DNA of 64,000 nt from an uncultured Paracoccaceae bacterium. Lineage in GTDB: Bacteria; Pseudomonadota; Alphaproteobacteria; Rhodobacterales; Rhodobacteraceae. The position numbers were made by a program, and so were the translations under genes. The stretch is taken from assembly GCA_947500055.1 (NCBI GenBank), contig CANMQO010000005.1:186001-250000 (forward strand), written 5' to 3'. The notes under the pieces are model-generated. The model saw only the letters and a list, made by a program, of their open reading frames with translations, was not told the DNA's origin and did no database searches. Positions 52,916 through 61,781 of the stretch are shown here, piece after piece. How positions within the stretch are numbered: position 1 is the first letter of the stretch; every line of letters starts with the position of its first letter.

Positions 52916-53863
52916 CTACGATCTCGGGCGGGATTTCTTGCGCGCGGCGTTCGGCGCCATACCGAACGCATCACGATAGATGGCGGTAAAGCCGCTGGGA
53001 AAGCCGCAGGCCAACCCGATCTCGCTGATCCGCATATCCGTATTCAAAAGAAGGTTATTGGCCCTGCCCAACCGCATTGACCGATAGTAGCCATTTGGCG
53101 TCGTCCCCAACAGCCGGGCGAACCGACGTTCAAGCGATCGTTTTGACAGGCGTGTTTCGGTGGCGATTTGGCTGATTGGCAATGGAAATTCCACATTGTC
53201 CTGCATCAGCGCAATGGCGGCATCAATGGCGGCATCACCTGTCGCAGAAACCTCGCGACCTGAAAAAGGCTGGAGCGTGTTGTGATGGCGGATGCGTTCG
53301 TGCAGCAGGATATCGGCAACCGTCATCATGATTGCAGAGGGCATGTGCTGGCTCGCGATCGACAGGGTCAGGTCAAATGTCGCACCCATGCCCGCGCCTG
53401 TGATGATCGCCCCGCTATCAACCGCCAAGGCTGCCTGGGTTTCGAAAAGCCCGTGTTTCTCCATAAGAACGGCCCGGTTTTCCCAATGGGTTGTGTGACG
53501 GCCGGTCGTGGTGCCGGTTTCGGCGATGTAGCGGCTTGCGGCCTCGGCCAGCAGGATGATCCGGGACTGCCGGGCCGTGTAACGGCGAAGTGTCGGTCCG
53601 AGCGACAGATCAGGATGCGCGGGATCGACATTCCCAAGCACCACCAGATAGTCCGCATCAGGGCGATCTGGCACTGTTTCAGTCATGACGCTGGCAGCGC
53701 TGCTGCTTTCCACTGGCCCGCCTCGCGCCGACAGGAAACGCCATTGAAAAGCCTGCTTGGTGCTGACCCTGTTGGTCAGGCGCAGAACGTCCACGACGCC
53801 TGCAAACTCGGTGATGACAAAGCCCGGTGCGACAAAAATATCGAAGGACCAGCTTTGCGTCAT
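52916..53863 (-). CDS. GlxA-type AraC regulator (DJ-1/PfpI + AraC HTH)
   Basis: 315 residues. Residues about 1-190 are a DJ-1/PfpI-like domain (FDIFVAPGFVITEFAGVVDVLR, TGAGMGATFDLTLSI). Residues about 215-310 form a double AraC HTH (QIATETRLSKRSLERRFARLLGTTPNGYYRSMRLGRANNLLLNTDMRISEIGLACGF). Proteins of this class include GbdR and CdhR, which respond to glycine betaine or carnitine derivatives and activate their catabolism. The context with BHMT- and DMGDH-like enzymes supports a GbdR-like role. Three bases separate it from the methyltransferase gene. Confidence 0.87.
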   Translation of the reverse strand: MTQSWSFDIFVAPGFVITEFAGVVDVLRLTNRVSTKQAFQWRFLSARGGPVESSSAASVMTETVPDRPDADYLVVLGNVDPAHPDLSLGPTLRRYTARQSRIILLAEAASRYIAETGTTTGRHTTHWENRAVLMEKHGLFETQAALAVDSGAIITGAGMGATFDLTLSIASQHMPSAIMMTVADILLHERIRHHNTLQPFSGREVSATGDAAIDAAIALMQDNVEFPLPISQIATETRLSKRSLERRFARLLGTTPNGYYRSMRLGRANNLLLNTDMRISEIGLACGFPSGFTAIYRDAFGMAPNAARKKSRPRS

Positions 53864-53866
53864 TGG

Positions 53867-54742
53867 TCAGACAATCCTGTGACCGGCGACCCGAATAGCC
53901 TCGGCCAGATATGCGATATGTTTTGGACCAACTTCGCAACAGCCACCCACGATTGTCGCTCCCTTGGCGATCCAGCCAAGCGCGGTTTGGGCGTAGGCCG
54001 CCGGGCTCAGATCGCGCCGCGCGGTCAATGCATCAACTGTGGGCTTGTCTTTCAGGAAATCACTGGTGATTTGGGTAAATCCGTTTGCGTAGGCACCAAA
54101 TGGCAGGCTGCAACCTGCGAGCACATCCATTGAGCGCGTGATCGCCTCAGGGGCGGAGCAGTTGATCAGGATCGCCGCCGCGCGCCCTTCCGCAAGCGGA
54201 ATGGCTTCGGTCAACGGCTCACCGGAACGCAACTTCGTGCCATCCTCATCATCCAAGGTCAGGGCAAGCCAGACCGGCTTTCCCGCCGTCGCCGCACCAT
54301 CCAGTATGGCATCCGCATGGGCCAGTGACGCGACCGTTTCGCAGATGATCAGGTCGCAAGCGGGGGCAAGTAGTCCGGCGATTTCGGCATATAGCGGCAC
54401 AGCCACATCATGATCAGGATGCAAATCGGGCCGGTAGGATGCGACCAGCGGCCCAATCGCGCCTGCCACCCGCTTAAACCCAGACGCTTCCTGCAGCGCG
54501 CGCGCATACAGGGCCGCAAACTGGCCTTCCAACGGGGTGCCGGCAAGGCGGTCATGGTGAATGGCATAGGTATTTGTGGTATGCACCGTCGCCCCCGCAT
54601 CGCGGTAATCGGCATGCACGGCGGCGACCATCCCCGGATGATCGACCATGATCTGTGTTGACCAAAGCGGCGTTGGCTTGTCGCCCGCACGATGCACCAG
54701 TTCCTGCCCCATGCCGCCATCCAGCAAGGTGATATCGGTCAT
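53867..54742 (-). CDS. Homocysteine S-methyltransferase family protein (BHMT-like)
   Basis: 291 residues. TLLDGGMGQEL at the start, the zinc Cys in LINCSAPEA and the paired Cys in VGGCCEVGPKH. It transfers a methyl group from a donor such as glycine betaine, S-methylmethionine or another onium compound to homocysteine. With DMGDH- and sarcosine-type enzymes in the same operon, betaine is the natural donor to propose. It starts within the stop of the preceding gene (ATGA). Confidence 0.86.
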   Translation of the reverse strand: MTDITLLDGGMGQELVHRAGDKPTPLWSTQIMVDHPGMVAAVHADYRDAGATVHTTNTYAIHHDRLAGTPLEGQFAALYARALQEASGFKRVAGAIGPLVASYRPDLHPDHDVAVPLYAEIAGLLAPACDLIICETVASLAHADAILDGAATAGKPVWLALTLDDEDGTKLRSGEPLTEAIPLAEGRAAAILINCSAPEAITRSMDVLAGCSLPFGAYANGFTQITSDFLKDKPTVDALTARRDLSPAAYAQTALGWIAKGATIVGGCCEVGPKHIAYLAEAIRVAGHRIV

Positions 54743-55194
54743 GGGTAAATCTCTGCGAATTTAGCTTTGTAGGTGGCGATCATTTCACCTTCTGTCACGC
54801 CGTCATCATATGGCGGCGTGTGGATCATCCCGGCACTGCGCAGCTTGATTTCAACCAGGAAACCGATGCGCCGGGCAAGATCGCCAAAGCTGTTCAACCA
54901 CTCAGGATGGCGGGCGATAAACCAATCCGACCCTTTAGGATGCAAAACCGCAGATCCGGCCACGCGCACCGCCATACGGCGAAACGGATCGACGAAATTC
55001 ACCTCAACCGCCGGGTTGGCCGTCAGGTTCCGGCGGGTGCCGGGCGACCGGATGTCGCTATAGGCAATGGTTTGATCATCCAGCACCAGAAACGTGCCCT
55101 TGGGCGATACCGCAGGCGCGCCGTCCGGCGTGACCGTCGCCACGAACCCCAAGGGGAACGTGGCGATCAGGTCTTTCATCTCGGCGCTCAGCAT
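54739..55194 (-). CDS. Pyridoxamine 5'-phosphate oxidase-fold protein
   Basis: 151 residues from ATG 55194, which is coupled to the DMGDH-like stop (TGATG). Split-barrel flavin-binding fold: FVATVTPDGAPAVSPKGTFLVLDDQTIAYSD, GTRRNLTANPAVEVNFVD. Likely binds FMN or F420; function unknown. It may be a general redox helper in the operon. Confidence 0.82.
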   Translation of the reverse strand: MLSAEMKDLIATFPLGFVATVTPDGAPAVSPKGTFLVLDDQTIAYSDIRSPGTRRNLTANPAVEVNFVDPFRRMAVRVAGSAVLHPKGSDWFIARHPEWLNSFGDLARRIGFLVEIKLRSAGMIHTPPYDDGVTEGEMIATYKAKFAEIYP

Positions 55195-57662
55195 CAGGCG
55201 CGGATCCGGGCATTCTCCGGATCCCATAGGGGCTGATCTTCCTGCACTGTGGCCGCATAACGGGTGCCGTAGATATCAATGGCAAGCTGGGTGCCGGGTC
55301 GCGCCAGATCGGCGCGTACCATGCCAAGGGCAATCGACTTGTTCACCCGATACCCCCAACCGCCAGAGGTGGTTTCGCCGACAACAGCGTCACCGGCCCA
55401 GATCGGAGACATGTAGGGCGCGTCCGCATCACCCGGCGCATCCAGCGTCAGCGTGACAAAGCGTTTGGTCACACCCTGCTGTTTTTCGGACATCATGGCC
55501 GATTTGCCCGGGAAATCCTGCGGCTTATCCAGCTTGATGAATCGGTCCAGCCCACCTTGCAGCATGGAATAATCGGTGGACAGATCACCTTTCCACGCCC
55601 GATAGCCTTTTTCCAGCCGCAGCGAGTTCAGCGCATACATGCCAAATGGCTTCAGCCCATGCGGCGCGCCTGCTTTCAGCACAGCTTCAAACACCTTGGC
55701 CGTATCGGCGACCTTGGAATGAATTTCCCAGCCCAGTTCACCGGCAAAGGACACGCGGACCAATTGCACCCATGTGCCATCGATCTGGGCGGATTGATGG
55801 GTCAGCCAGCCTTTTGTCAGATCGGCATCGGAACAAGCGGCCAGAATATCGCGGGATTTCGGGCCAGTCAGAATCTGACAAGAGAACCCGGTTGTGACAT
55901 CTTCCATTTCAAACGCCGCATCTGCGGGCATATGATCACGCAACCATTCAAAATCATGCCATTGGGCGGTGGCGGCGGTGATCAGGAAAAAGAAATCCTC
56001 CTCCAACCGCATCGCGGACATTTCCGTCTGAATACGGCCGCGATCATCGGCAAAATAAAGCAGTCCGATGCGACCCACCTTGGGAATCCCGCCGGTACAC
56101 AGGCCGCGCAGGAACTCCGCCGCCCCGTCGCCCTTTAGCCGGTAGCGTGAAAATCCGGGCAGATCGAGGATGCCAGCCGCATCGCGCACCGCCTCGCATT
56201 CTTCCCGCACACGCGGCTCCCAGGGGCCGGAGCGGTTCCATGTCTCGGTCGCCTCAAGCGATGTGTCATCACCGTCCTGCGCATACCAGTTCGCCCGCTC
56301 CCAACCGTTATAGGCACCCATCTGGCCGCCCATCTCGCGGACTTTGGCATCGACCGGGGACAGTTTTTTGTCGCGTCCCGCAGGCCATTCGTGATGCGGG
56401 AAATGCATGGCATATTCGTGGCCGTAAACCTCCATCGCCTTGGCATGGCAATAATCGAAATCGGTGTAATCGGTGTAACGGCGGGGATCGACGGCCCACA
56501 TATCCCATTCGGTTTTGCCATCGACGATCCATTCAGCAGCAACCTTACCGGCACCACCGCCCTGTGTGATGCCAAAGGTAAAGACGCAAGCCTCATAGGC
56601 GTTCTTGACGCCGGGCATTGGGCCAACCAGCGGCAGGCCGTCCGGGGCATAGGGGATCGGCCCATTGATCACACGACCCACACCAGCCGTCCCGAGAATC
56701 GGGACACGGGCCATCGCGTCTTCGATATACCATTCCAGACGTTCCAGATCATCGGGGTATAGCTGGAAGGAGAAATCGTCAGGCTGGGGGTCGTCCGGGG
56801 TCACCCAATGGGCCTTGCAGTTACGTTCATAGGGGCCAAGGTTCAGCCCGTTTTTGTCCTGCCGGAGGTAATAGGAGCTATCAACATCACGCAGCAGGGG
56901 GACTTTGTGACCGTTCGCCTCGGTCCAGGTTTTCAGTTCCGGGATTTCGTCGGTCAGGAAATATTGGTGCGACATGGTGACCATGGGCACCGTGCGGCCA
57001 CCGTAGGGCTTGAACCATTCACCCACGCGCTGGGCGTAATAGCCGGCAGAATTGACCACCTTTTCGCAGGCGATATCGCCTTTTTCAGTGTGCACGATCC
57101 ACGTGCCGTTTGGCTGTTGGGTGACGCCCGTGGCGGAACAGAAACGCTCGATCTTCGCACCCATCTGGCGGGCGCCCTTGGCCAGCGCCTGGGTCAGCTG
57201 CGCCGGGTCGATATCACCATCATCGGGATCGTAAAGCGTGCCTTCCAGATCATGGGTTTCCAGAAACGGATACATCTCCTGCGCTTCATCAGGCGTCATC
57301 AGTTTCAGGTTCAGACCCTGATAATTCGCCATACCCATGGCGCGGGCAAATTCCTGCATCCGCTCCTTTGAATGGGCAAGACGGATTGAACCGGTGACAT
57401 GGTAGTTCATCGGATAATCAACCTCTTCGGCAAGGCCCTTATAGAGGCCCAGCGAATAACGCTGCATGTTCATCACCGCCCAGGAGGTGCTGAACGACGG
57501 GCAGTTGCCAGCGGCATGCCATGTGGATCCGGCGGTCAACTCGTTCTTTTCCAGCAGAACACAATCGGTCCAGCCCTTCTTGGCAAGGTGGTACAGGGTG
57601 GATACGCCGACAACGCCGCCGCCAATAATGACGACGCGGGCAGAGCTTGGGAAATCAGCCAT
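55194..57662 (-). CDS. Dimethylglycine dehydrogenase-like FAD/GcvT fusion
   Basis: 822 residues. VVIIGGGVVGVSTLYHLAKKG dinucleotide fold, GSTWHAAGN with the flavinylation His, GYYAQRVGEWF and VFTFGITQGGGAGKVAAEW in the FAD/substrate domain. The FAO_M/GcvT half starts near KLSPVDAKVREMGGQMGAYNGWERANW; GELGWEIHS and LRLEKGYRAWKGDLSTDYS are the folate-domain landmarks. It should convert dimethylglycine to sarcosine with transfer of the C1 unit to folate. It lies 14 bases after the GFA gene. Confidence 0.87.
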   Translation of the reverse strand: MADFPSSARVVIIGGGVVGVSTLYHLAKKGWTDCVLLEKNELTAGSTWHAAGNCPSFSTSWAVMNMQRYSLGLYKGLAEEVDYPMNYHVTGSIRLAHSKERMQEFARAMGMANYQGLNLKLMTPDEAQEMYPFLETHDLEGTLYDPDDGDIDPAQLTQALAKGARQMGAKIERFCSATGVTQQPNGTWIVHTEKGDIACEKVVNSAGYYAQRVGEWFKPYGGRTVPMVTMSHQYFLTDEIPELKTWTEANGHKVPLLRDVDSSYYLRQDKNGLNLGPYERNCKAHWVTPDDPQPDDFSFQLYPDDLERLEWYIEDAMARVPILGTAGVGRVINGPIPYAPDGLPLVGPMPGVKNAYEACVFTFGITQGGGAGKVAAEWIVDGKTEWDMWAVDPRRYTDYTDFDYCHAKAMEVYGHEYAMHFPHHEWPAGRDKKLSPVDAKVREMGGQMGAYNGWERANWYAQDGDDTSLEATETWNRSGPWEPRVREECEAVRDAAGILDLPGFSRYRLKGDGAAEFLRGLCTGGIPKVGRIGLLYFADDRGRIQTEMSAMRLEEDFFFLITAATAQWHDFEWLRDHMPADAAFEMEDVTTGFSCQILTGPKSRDILAACSDADLTKGWLTHQSAQIDGTWVQLVRVSFAGELGWEIHSKVADTAKVFEAVLKAGAPHGLKPFGMYALNSLRLEKGYRAWKGDLSTDYSMLQGGLDRFIKLDKPQDFPGKSAMMSEKQQGVTKRFVTLTLDAPGDADAPYMSPIWAGDAVVGETTSGGWGYRVNKSIALGMVRADLARPGTQLAIDIYGTRYAATVQEDQPLWDPENARIRA

Positions 57663-57676
57663 GGGTTTTGCTTTCT

Positions 57677-58057
57677 TTAATCGGGGATATGCGGGGCATC
57701 ATCCGGGATGGTGTAGTAATCGCCTGCATCGGCAGTGAAGATATGTTTGCCGGGGGTCATCCCCGTTGGAAGGTCCAGGCAACCGGCCGCAATCCCAATA
57801 TGGCCAGCGCCATCAGGTTGGAAAAACAGGCTGGCGCCGCAGAATTTGCAAAACCCGCGTCGGTGTTCTGCAGAAGATTGATACCAGGTCAGCCCCGCAT
57901 TCTTGCTGAAGGTCAGGTCCTTCGTTTCAGCGCGCGAGGACGCCCAGTAATGCCCGCTGGTGCGGCGACACTGGCTGCAATGACAAAAGGTCACCGTGTC
58001 ACGCAATCCCGTGACGTCAAAGGCGACTTCGCCGCATTCACATCGGCCGGTTGGCAT
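57677..58057 (-). CDS. GFA (glutathione-dependent formaldehyde-activating)-family protein
   Basis: 126 residues. Zinc cysteines occur as RCECGEVAFD, FCHCSQCRRTSG and FCKFCGASLFF. ATG after GGGAG. The family name comes from proposed addition of glutathione to formaldehyde. That role fits an operon whose dehydrogenases can release formaldehyde from N-methyl groups. 11 bases behind the XRE-cupin gene. Confidence 0.87.
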   Translation of the reverse strand: MPTGRCECGEVAFDVTGLRDTVTFCHCSQCRRTSGHYWASSRAETKDLTFSKNAGLTWYQSSAEHRRGFCKFCGASLFFQPDGAGHIGIAAGCLDLPTGMTPGKHIFTADAGDYYTIPDDAPHIPD

Positions 58058-58068
58058 GGCGATCTCCC

Positions 58069-58638
58069 TCAGTAAACCGGCGGCGCGATCACCCAGATCG
58101 CCTCGCAGGGGGTGGAATAGGGGTTGGCCCAGCGATAGGGTTCCCCCCTGATGCGGAAACTGTCGCCGGGGCGCAGGTGATAACGGGTGCCGCCAATCCA
58201 CAGGTCCAACTGGCCTGACAGGATGTAACCAACCTCTTGCGTGGGGCGGGTGATGGTGTCTGGCATCGCAGCCCCTGCCTCAAACGTGGAATGGACCATC
58301 TCAAAATCGTCGGTCAGATCAGGGGAAAGTAACGCCTCGACCAGTCCGGTCTTGCGCGACCCTAGCGGGCGGCGGGCATCACTGCGCACGATGCGGCCTT
58401 CTTCGCCCGCAGCAGCGGCCACGCGAAACAGGCTGGAGACCGAAACATTCAAAACCCCCGCCAGATCGCGCAGATCATCAATGCTGGGAGAGGAGATATC
58501 ACGCTCAATCTGGCTCAACCAACCAACCGACCGGCCCAGTGATGCGGACAGGTCGGCCAGCGTCAGACCACGCGCCTTGCGCAGGGCCCGCACATCCGCG
58601 CCCAGCGTTCGCAACTCCTTTGGCATATCGTGCTGCAT
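58069..58638 (-). CDS. XRE-cupin regulator
   Basis: 189 residues from ATG 58638 (a GTG two codons earlier is possible). N-terminal HTH (LGADVRALRKARGLTLADLSASLGRSVGWLSQIERDISSPSIDDLRDLAGVL) and C-terminal cupin (QEVGYILSGQLDLWIGG, GDSFRIRGEPYRWANP). Related PuuR/DmlR-like regulators control amine and polyamine catabolism, binding ligands in the cupin. First gene of the minus-strand amine operon, downstream of two inverted repeats. Confidence 0.88.
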   Translation of the reverse strand: MQHDMPKELRTLGADVRALRKARGLTLADLSASLGRSVGWLSQIERDISSPSIDDLRDLAGVLNVSVSSLFRVAAAAGEEGRIVRSDARRPLGSRKTGLVEALLSPDLTDDFEMVHSTFEAGAAMPDTITRPTQEVGYILSGQLDLWIGGTRYHLRPGDSFRIRGEPYRWANPYSTPCEAIWVIAPPVY

Positions 58639-58648
58639 GGCCACCTGA

Positions 58649-58712
58649 TGAAAAAATCACTCCCTTTTTCACAGAAAGCATGATTCCGTGAAAATACAAA
58701 GCACTTTTTCAC
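58649..58712. promoter_or_regulatory. Two inverted repeats, probable XRE-cupin operators
   Basis: TGAAAAA (58649-58655) pairs with TTTTTCA (58665-58671) over 9 bases, and GTGAAAA (58688-58694) pairs with TTTTCAC (58706-58712) over 11 bases. Both sit in the 98-base gap before the XRE-cupin gene. The shared GTGAAAA half site suggests one regulator, most simply autoregulation. Confidence 0.55.
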
Positions 58713-58736
58713 CGGCAGGTGTCTCAGGCGCAATAG

Positions 58737-59189
58737 CTAGCTGGCAAAGACCTTGTGCAGGATGCCGGACAGCCGTGCCGCGTCGGTTTCATCAAAAGCA
58801 TCTGGCTGGTTGCTGTCGATATCCAGCACGCCAATCAACGCACCGGTCTTGTCCCAAACGGGCAAGACTACCTCTGACCGGGTTGAGGATGCACAGGCAA
58901 TATGTCCTTCAAAAGCATCGACATCAGTAACCAGCTGCACCTCACCGGTCCGGGCCGCCGCCCCGCAAACACCGCGCGAAAACGGGATCACAAGGCAGCC
59001 ATGGCCACCTTGATAGGGGCCGATTTTCAGCAATTCCGGGCCAACCACCCGGTAAAACCCGGTCCAGTCAAACCGGTCGTCGGCATGGTGCAATTCACAG
59101 GCCACCGTCGCCATCAGCGCGATAGCATCATCCTCGCCAGCGGTCAGCGATGCGATTGTCTTTTCGATCTCGTCATAATCTATGCGCAT
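58737..59189 (-). CDS. msrC: Free methionine-(R)-sulfoxide reductase
   Basis: 150 residues from ATG 59189. GAF fold with the landmarks of fRMsr: FDWTGFYRVVGPELLKIGPYQG, GCLVIPFSRGVCG, DVDAFEGHIACASSTRSEVVLPV and GVLDIDS. The three cysteines in GCLVIP, GVCG and HIAC, which carry out the reaction and resolve the disulfide, are all present. It reduces free methionine-R-sulfoxide with thioredoxin. It starts just after the amidinotransferase stop. Confidence 0.9.
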   Translation of the reverse strand: MRIDYDEIEKTIASLTAGEDDAIALMATVACELHHADDRFDWTGFYRVVGPELLKIGPYQGGHGCLVIPFSRGVCGAAARTGEVQLVTDVDAFEGHIACASSTRSEVVLPVWDKTGALIGVLDIDSNQPDAFDETDAARLSGILHKVFAS

Positions 59190-59201
59190 GGCAGCAGGCA
59201 C

Positions 59202-60311
59202 CTACTGGTTGGCAAAGTAATCTTCACAGACACCTTCGCGATAGACATCCGCCGTGCAGCAATGCAGGCCACCGCCAAAGGCATAGGCATCGCGCAGCTC
59301 CACTTCGACAACCTCCATCCCCAACTTATCCATCTGCTCGGCCTGATAAACCTCGGATTTTTCAACGCAGACGGTTTTGGGGTCAAGAACCAGCACATTC
59401 ATCGACAGCCAAACGCTTGAATAACAAAGCGGGGGCGGGCCGTTATGCGCCGGTTGTGCGGCATCGACAATTTCCCAGCCATTCTTCTCGAACAGAACCC
59501 GCTGTTCATCCGGCAAACGACGCTGTGGGTTGTTCAGGATCAGACCGGGGCGCAGCGGTGTGAACGTCGCATCGATATGGATCGGGTAAGGGTCACCGGG
59601 AAAGTTCACCGTATGCACGCGGTGATCGGGGAAGTGACGGCGCAGCCACTCAATGCCTTTCAGGTTTGTTGTGAACCCGTGCTGCACAACCAGATCCTTG
59701 CCAAAGCGCAGGACGTCAGCCGCATCAAACAATGGTTCCTCTTCAGTGGTGACAAAGAACTTGTCTGCGGTCCACTGAAGGCGCTTCGCCTCGCCGATCT
59801 TATCCGACAGGTAGTCAGGGTGATAATCGGCATCCGTCAAACGGGGTTTGGGCGCGGATTCGTGGCGGAAGTTGGGATCCTCCTCCCAATATTGCTGCAA
59901 AAGCGGGCGGTAGTTCAGATATTCAAACCAGCGGCAGCGATAGGACATCGTCGCTTCAAGGATCTCGGAACCGACGGTCAGCAGAACATCGCGCGGTGGC
60001 ATACAGCCGAACTGGCTGTCCGTATGAAAATCCGGTGTCGTCACGGGCAGCGAATGGTCGATGGGTTGCGGGCGATCCACCCGCACACCACGGGCCGTCA
60101 ACTGGGCCGCAAAAGCATCAAGCAACTCATTGGCGCGATCAATGGTGTCCTGTGGACGGCGGCCCCACTGGCCGCGCATGTCACTGTCCTCAGGCACCTT
60201 GGCTTCCAGCGCCGGCTCTTCCGGGGGAATATGGCAGTCATCGGCCCGACCAACAATAACATGCTTCAGCGGATCCCATTCGTTCCAGCTGTTCACAACC
60301 GTTTTCTGCAT
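59202..60311 (-). CDS. Arginine:glycine amidinotransferase-like enzyme
   Basis: 369 residues, ATG after GGAGGG. The pattern matches AGAT/GATM: VVNSWNEWDPLKHVIVGRADD at the start, EEPLFDAADVLRFGKDLV with the active-site Asp, PIHIDATFTPLRPGLIL with the His, SSVWLSMNVLVLD and GGGLHCCTADVYREG with the catalytic Cys. AGAT moves the guanidino group of arginine to glycine, forming guanidinoacetate and ornithine; bacterial relatives use other acceptors. Methylated-glycine genes are close by, so an amine acceptor is plausible. Substrate not proven. Confidence 0.85.
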   Translation of the reverse strand: MQKTVVNSWNEWDPLKHVIVGRADDCHIPPEEPALEAKVPEDSDMRGQWGRRPQDTIDRANELLDAFAAQLTARGVRVDRPQPIDHSLPVTTPDFHTDSQFGCMPPRDVLLTVGSEILEATMSYRCRWFEYLNYRPLLQQYWEEDPNFRHESAPKPRLTDADYHPDYLSDKIGEAKRLQWTADKFFVTTEEEPLFDAADVLRFGKDLVVQHGFTTNLKGIEWLRRHFPDHRVHTVNFPGDPYPIHIDATFTPLRPGLILNNPQRRLPDEQRVLFEKNGWEIVDAAQPAHNGPPPLCYSSVWLSMNVLVLDPKTVCVEKSEVYQAEQMDKLGMEVVEVELRDAYAFGGGLHCCTADVYREGVCEDYFANQ

Positions 60312-60402
60312 ATGTCCCTCCCAAGAAATCCGGGCTGGCATACGCAGATTGTCAGATTCAGGCAAGGGGCAGATCAAAACCCGTCAGGATCGGGGCCGGC
60401 AG

Positions 60403-61551
60403 CTACCGTTCAATCGCAATGGCCGTGCCCTCTCCACCTCCGATGCATATCGCGGCAACACCACGTTTCAGCCCTCGGGTTTCAAGCGCGTTCAGCAGGG
60501 TGACGATAATCCGTGTGCCGGACGCGCCAATCGGATGCCCCAACGCGCAGGCGCCGCCATTCACATTCACCTTGTCGCGGGCGATGCCCATTTCACGCAT
60601 GAAGGCCATGGGCACCACGGCAAAGGCTTCATTCACCTCCCACAGATCCACGTCATCGACCGACCAGCCGATCTTGGCCAGCAGCTTTTGTGCGGCGGGG
60701 ACCGGGGCAGTGGTGAACCAACCGGGCGCCTGGGCATGGCTGGCATGGCCCAGAATACGGGCGCGGGCGGGGCCGCTGCTGGCCAATACCAGTGCCGCTG
60801 CGCCGTCGGAAATGCTTGACGCATTCGCCGCTGTCACCGTCCCGCCATCACGAAATGCGGGCTTCAGTTGCGGGATCTTTTCCGGGCGGGCCTTCCCGGG
60901 CTGCTCATCCTCGGTCACAACAACCTCACCTTTGCGGGTTTTCATCGTGACGGGGGAAATCTCTGCCCCGAATGCGCCGCTTTCCTGCGCGGCCAGGGCA
61001 TTTGACAATGAGGCCAGCGCATATTCATCCTGCGCCTCACGGGTAAACTGGAATGTCTCGGCGCAATCTTCTGCAAACGTGCCCATCAGGCGACCCTTGT
61101 CATAGGCATCTTCCAGACCATCCAGAAACATCGAATCCTGCACAACCTGATGACCAATCCGGGCACCGGCGCGCATCTTTGGCATCAGATAGGGGGCGTT
61201 GGTCATGCTTTCCATCCCGCCTGCGATCATCACCTCCGCCCCGCCAAGGGCAATCTGGTCAAAAGCCATCATCGTGGTTTTCATGCCCGAACCGCACATC
61301 TTGTTCAGGGTCGTAGCGGGGACATCTTCACCGAGCCCGGCCAGAAACCCGGCCTGCCGGGCCGGAGCCTGGCCCTGGCCTGCGGGCAGAACACAGCCCA
61401 TCAACAGCTCATCCGCCGTGGTAACATCGGCACCTGCCATTGCCGCCCGGATGGCCGTTGCGCCCAGCGTCGGGGCATCCACATCGGCAAAGACACCCTG
61501 AAACCCGCCCATCGGCGTGCGCGCGGCACCGGTGATCAAAACGTCTCGCAT
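60403..61551 (-). CDS. Acetyl-CoA acetyltransferase (thiolase)
   Basis: 382 residues from ATG 61551 (GGGAGAG upstream; an ATG six codons earlier is possible). Nucleophilic Cys in TTLNKMCGSGMK, His in VNEAFAVVP region and NVNGGACALGHPIGASGTRI with the second Cys/His, and the final ICIGGGEGTAIAIER. Either acetoacetyl-CoA formation or beta-ketoadipyl-type cleavage. Transcribed 91 bases before the amidinotransferase gene with no obvious link. Confidence 0.93.
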   Translation of the reverse strand: MRDVLITGAARTPMGGFQGVFADVDAPTLGATAIRAAMAGADVTTADELLMGCVLPAGQGQAPARQAGFLAGLGEDVPATTLNKMCGSGMKTTMMAFDQIALGGAEVMIAGGMESMTNAPYLMPKMRAGARIGHQVVQDSMFLDGLEDAYDKGRLMGTFAEDCAETFQFTREAQDEYALASLSNALAAQESGAFGAEISPVTMKTRKGEVVVTEDEQPGKARPEKIPQLKPAFRDGGTVTAANASSISDGAAALVLASSGPARARILGHASHAQAPGWFTTAPVPAAQKLLAKIGWSVDDVDLWEVNEAFAVVPMAFMREMGIARDKVNVNGGACALGHPIGASGTRIIVTLLNALETRGLKRGVAAICIGGGEGTAIAIER

Positions 61552-61781
61552 ATCGGCTCTCCCATTCATTCAAAAGCAAAACTATGGCCACAATCACCGA
61601 AGGGAAAGCCCTCAAACCGCCCAAATCCGATCACGCTTGCGCCCTGATCCACCGGCATACCTGACCCATAGCCAAACGGCTTGCCCCGATGTCGTCTGAT
61701 TACAGCCCCCACCCATGATGGCGGCATCGGGGCACCTTTTCCCGGATCGCAGCCCTGATCTCACAGCGCGAAATGGGTCTC

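Noticed and set aside
50375..57662. The two FAD/GcvT proteins as DMSP demethylase (DmdA)
   Set aside because: DmdA is a GcvT-type protein of about 360 residues without a FAD domain. These are over 800 residues with a flavinylation motif, so DMGDH/sarcosine types fit better.
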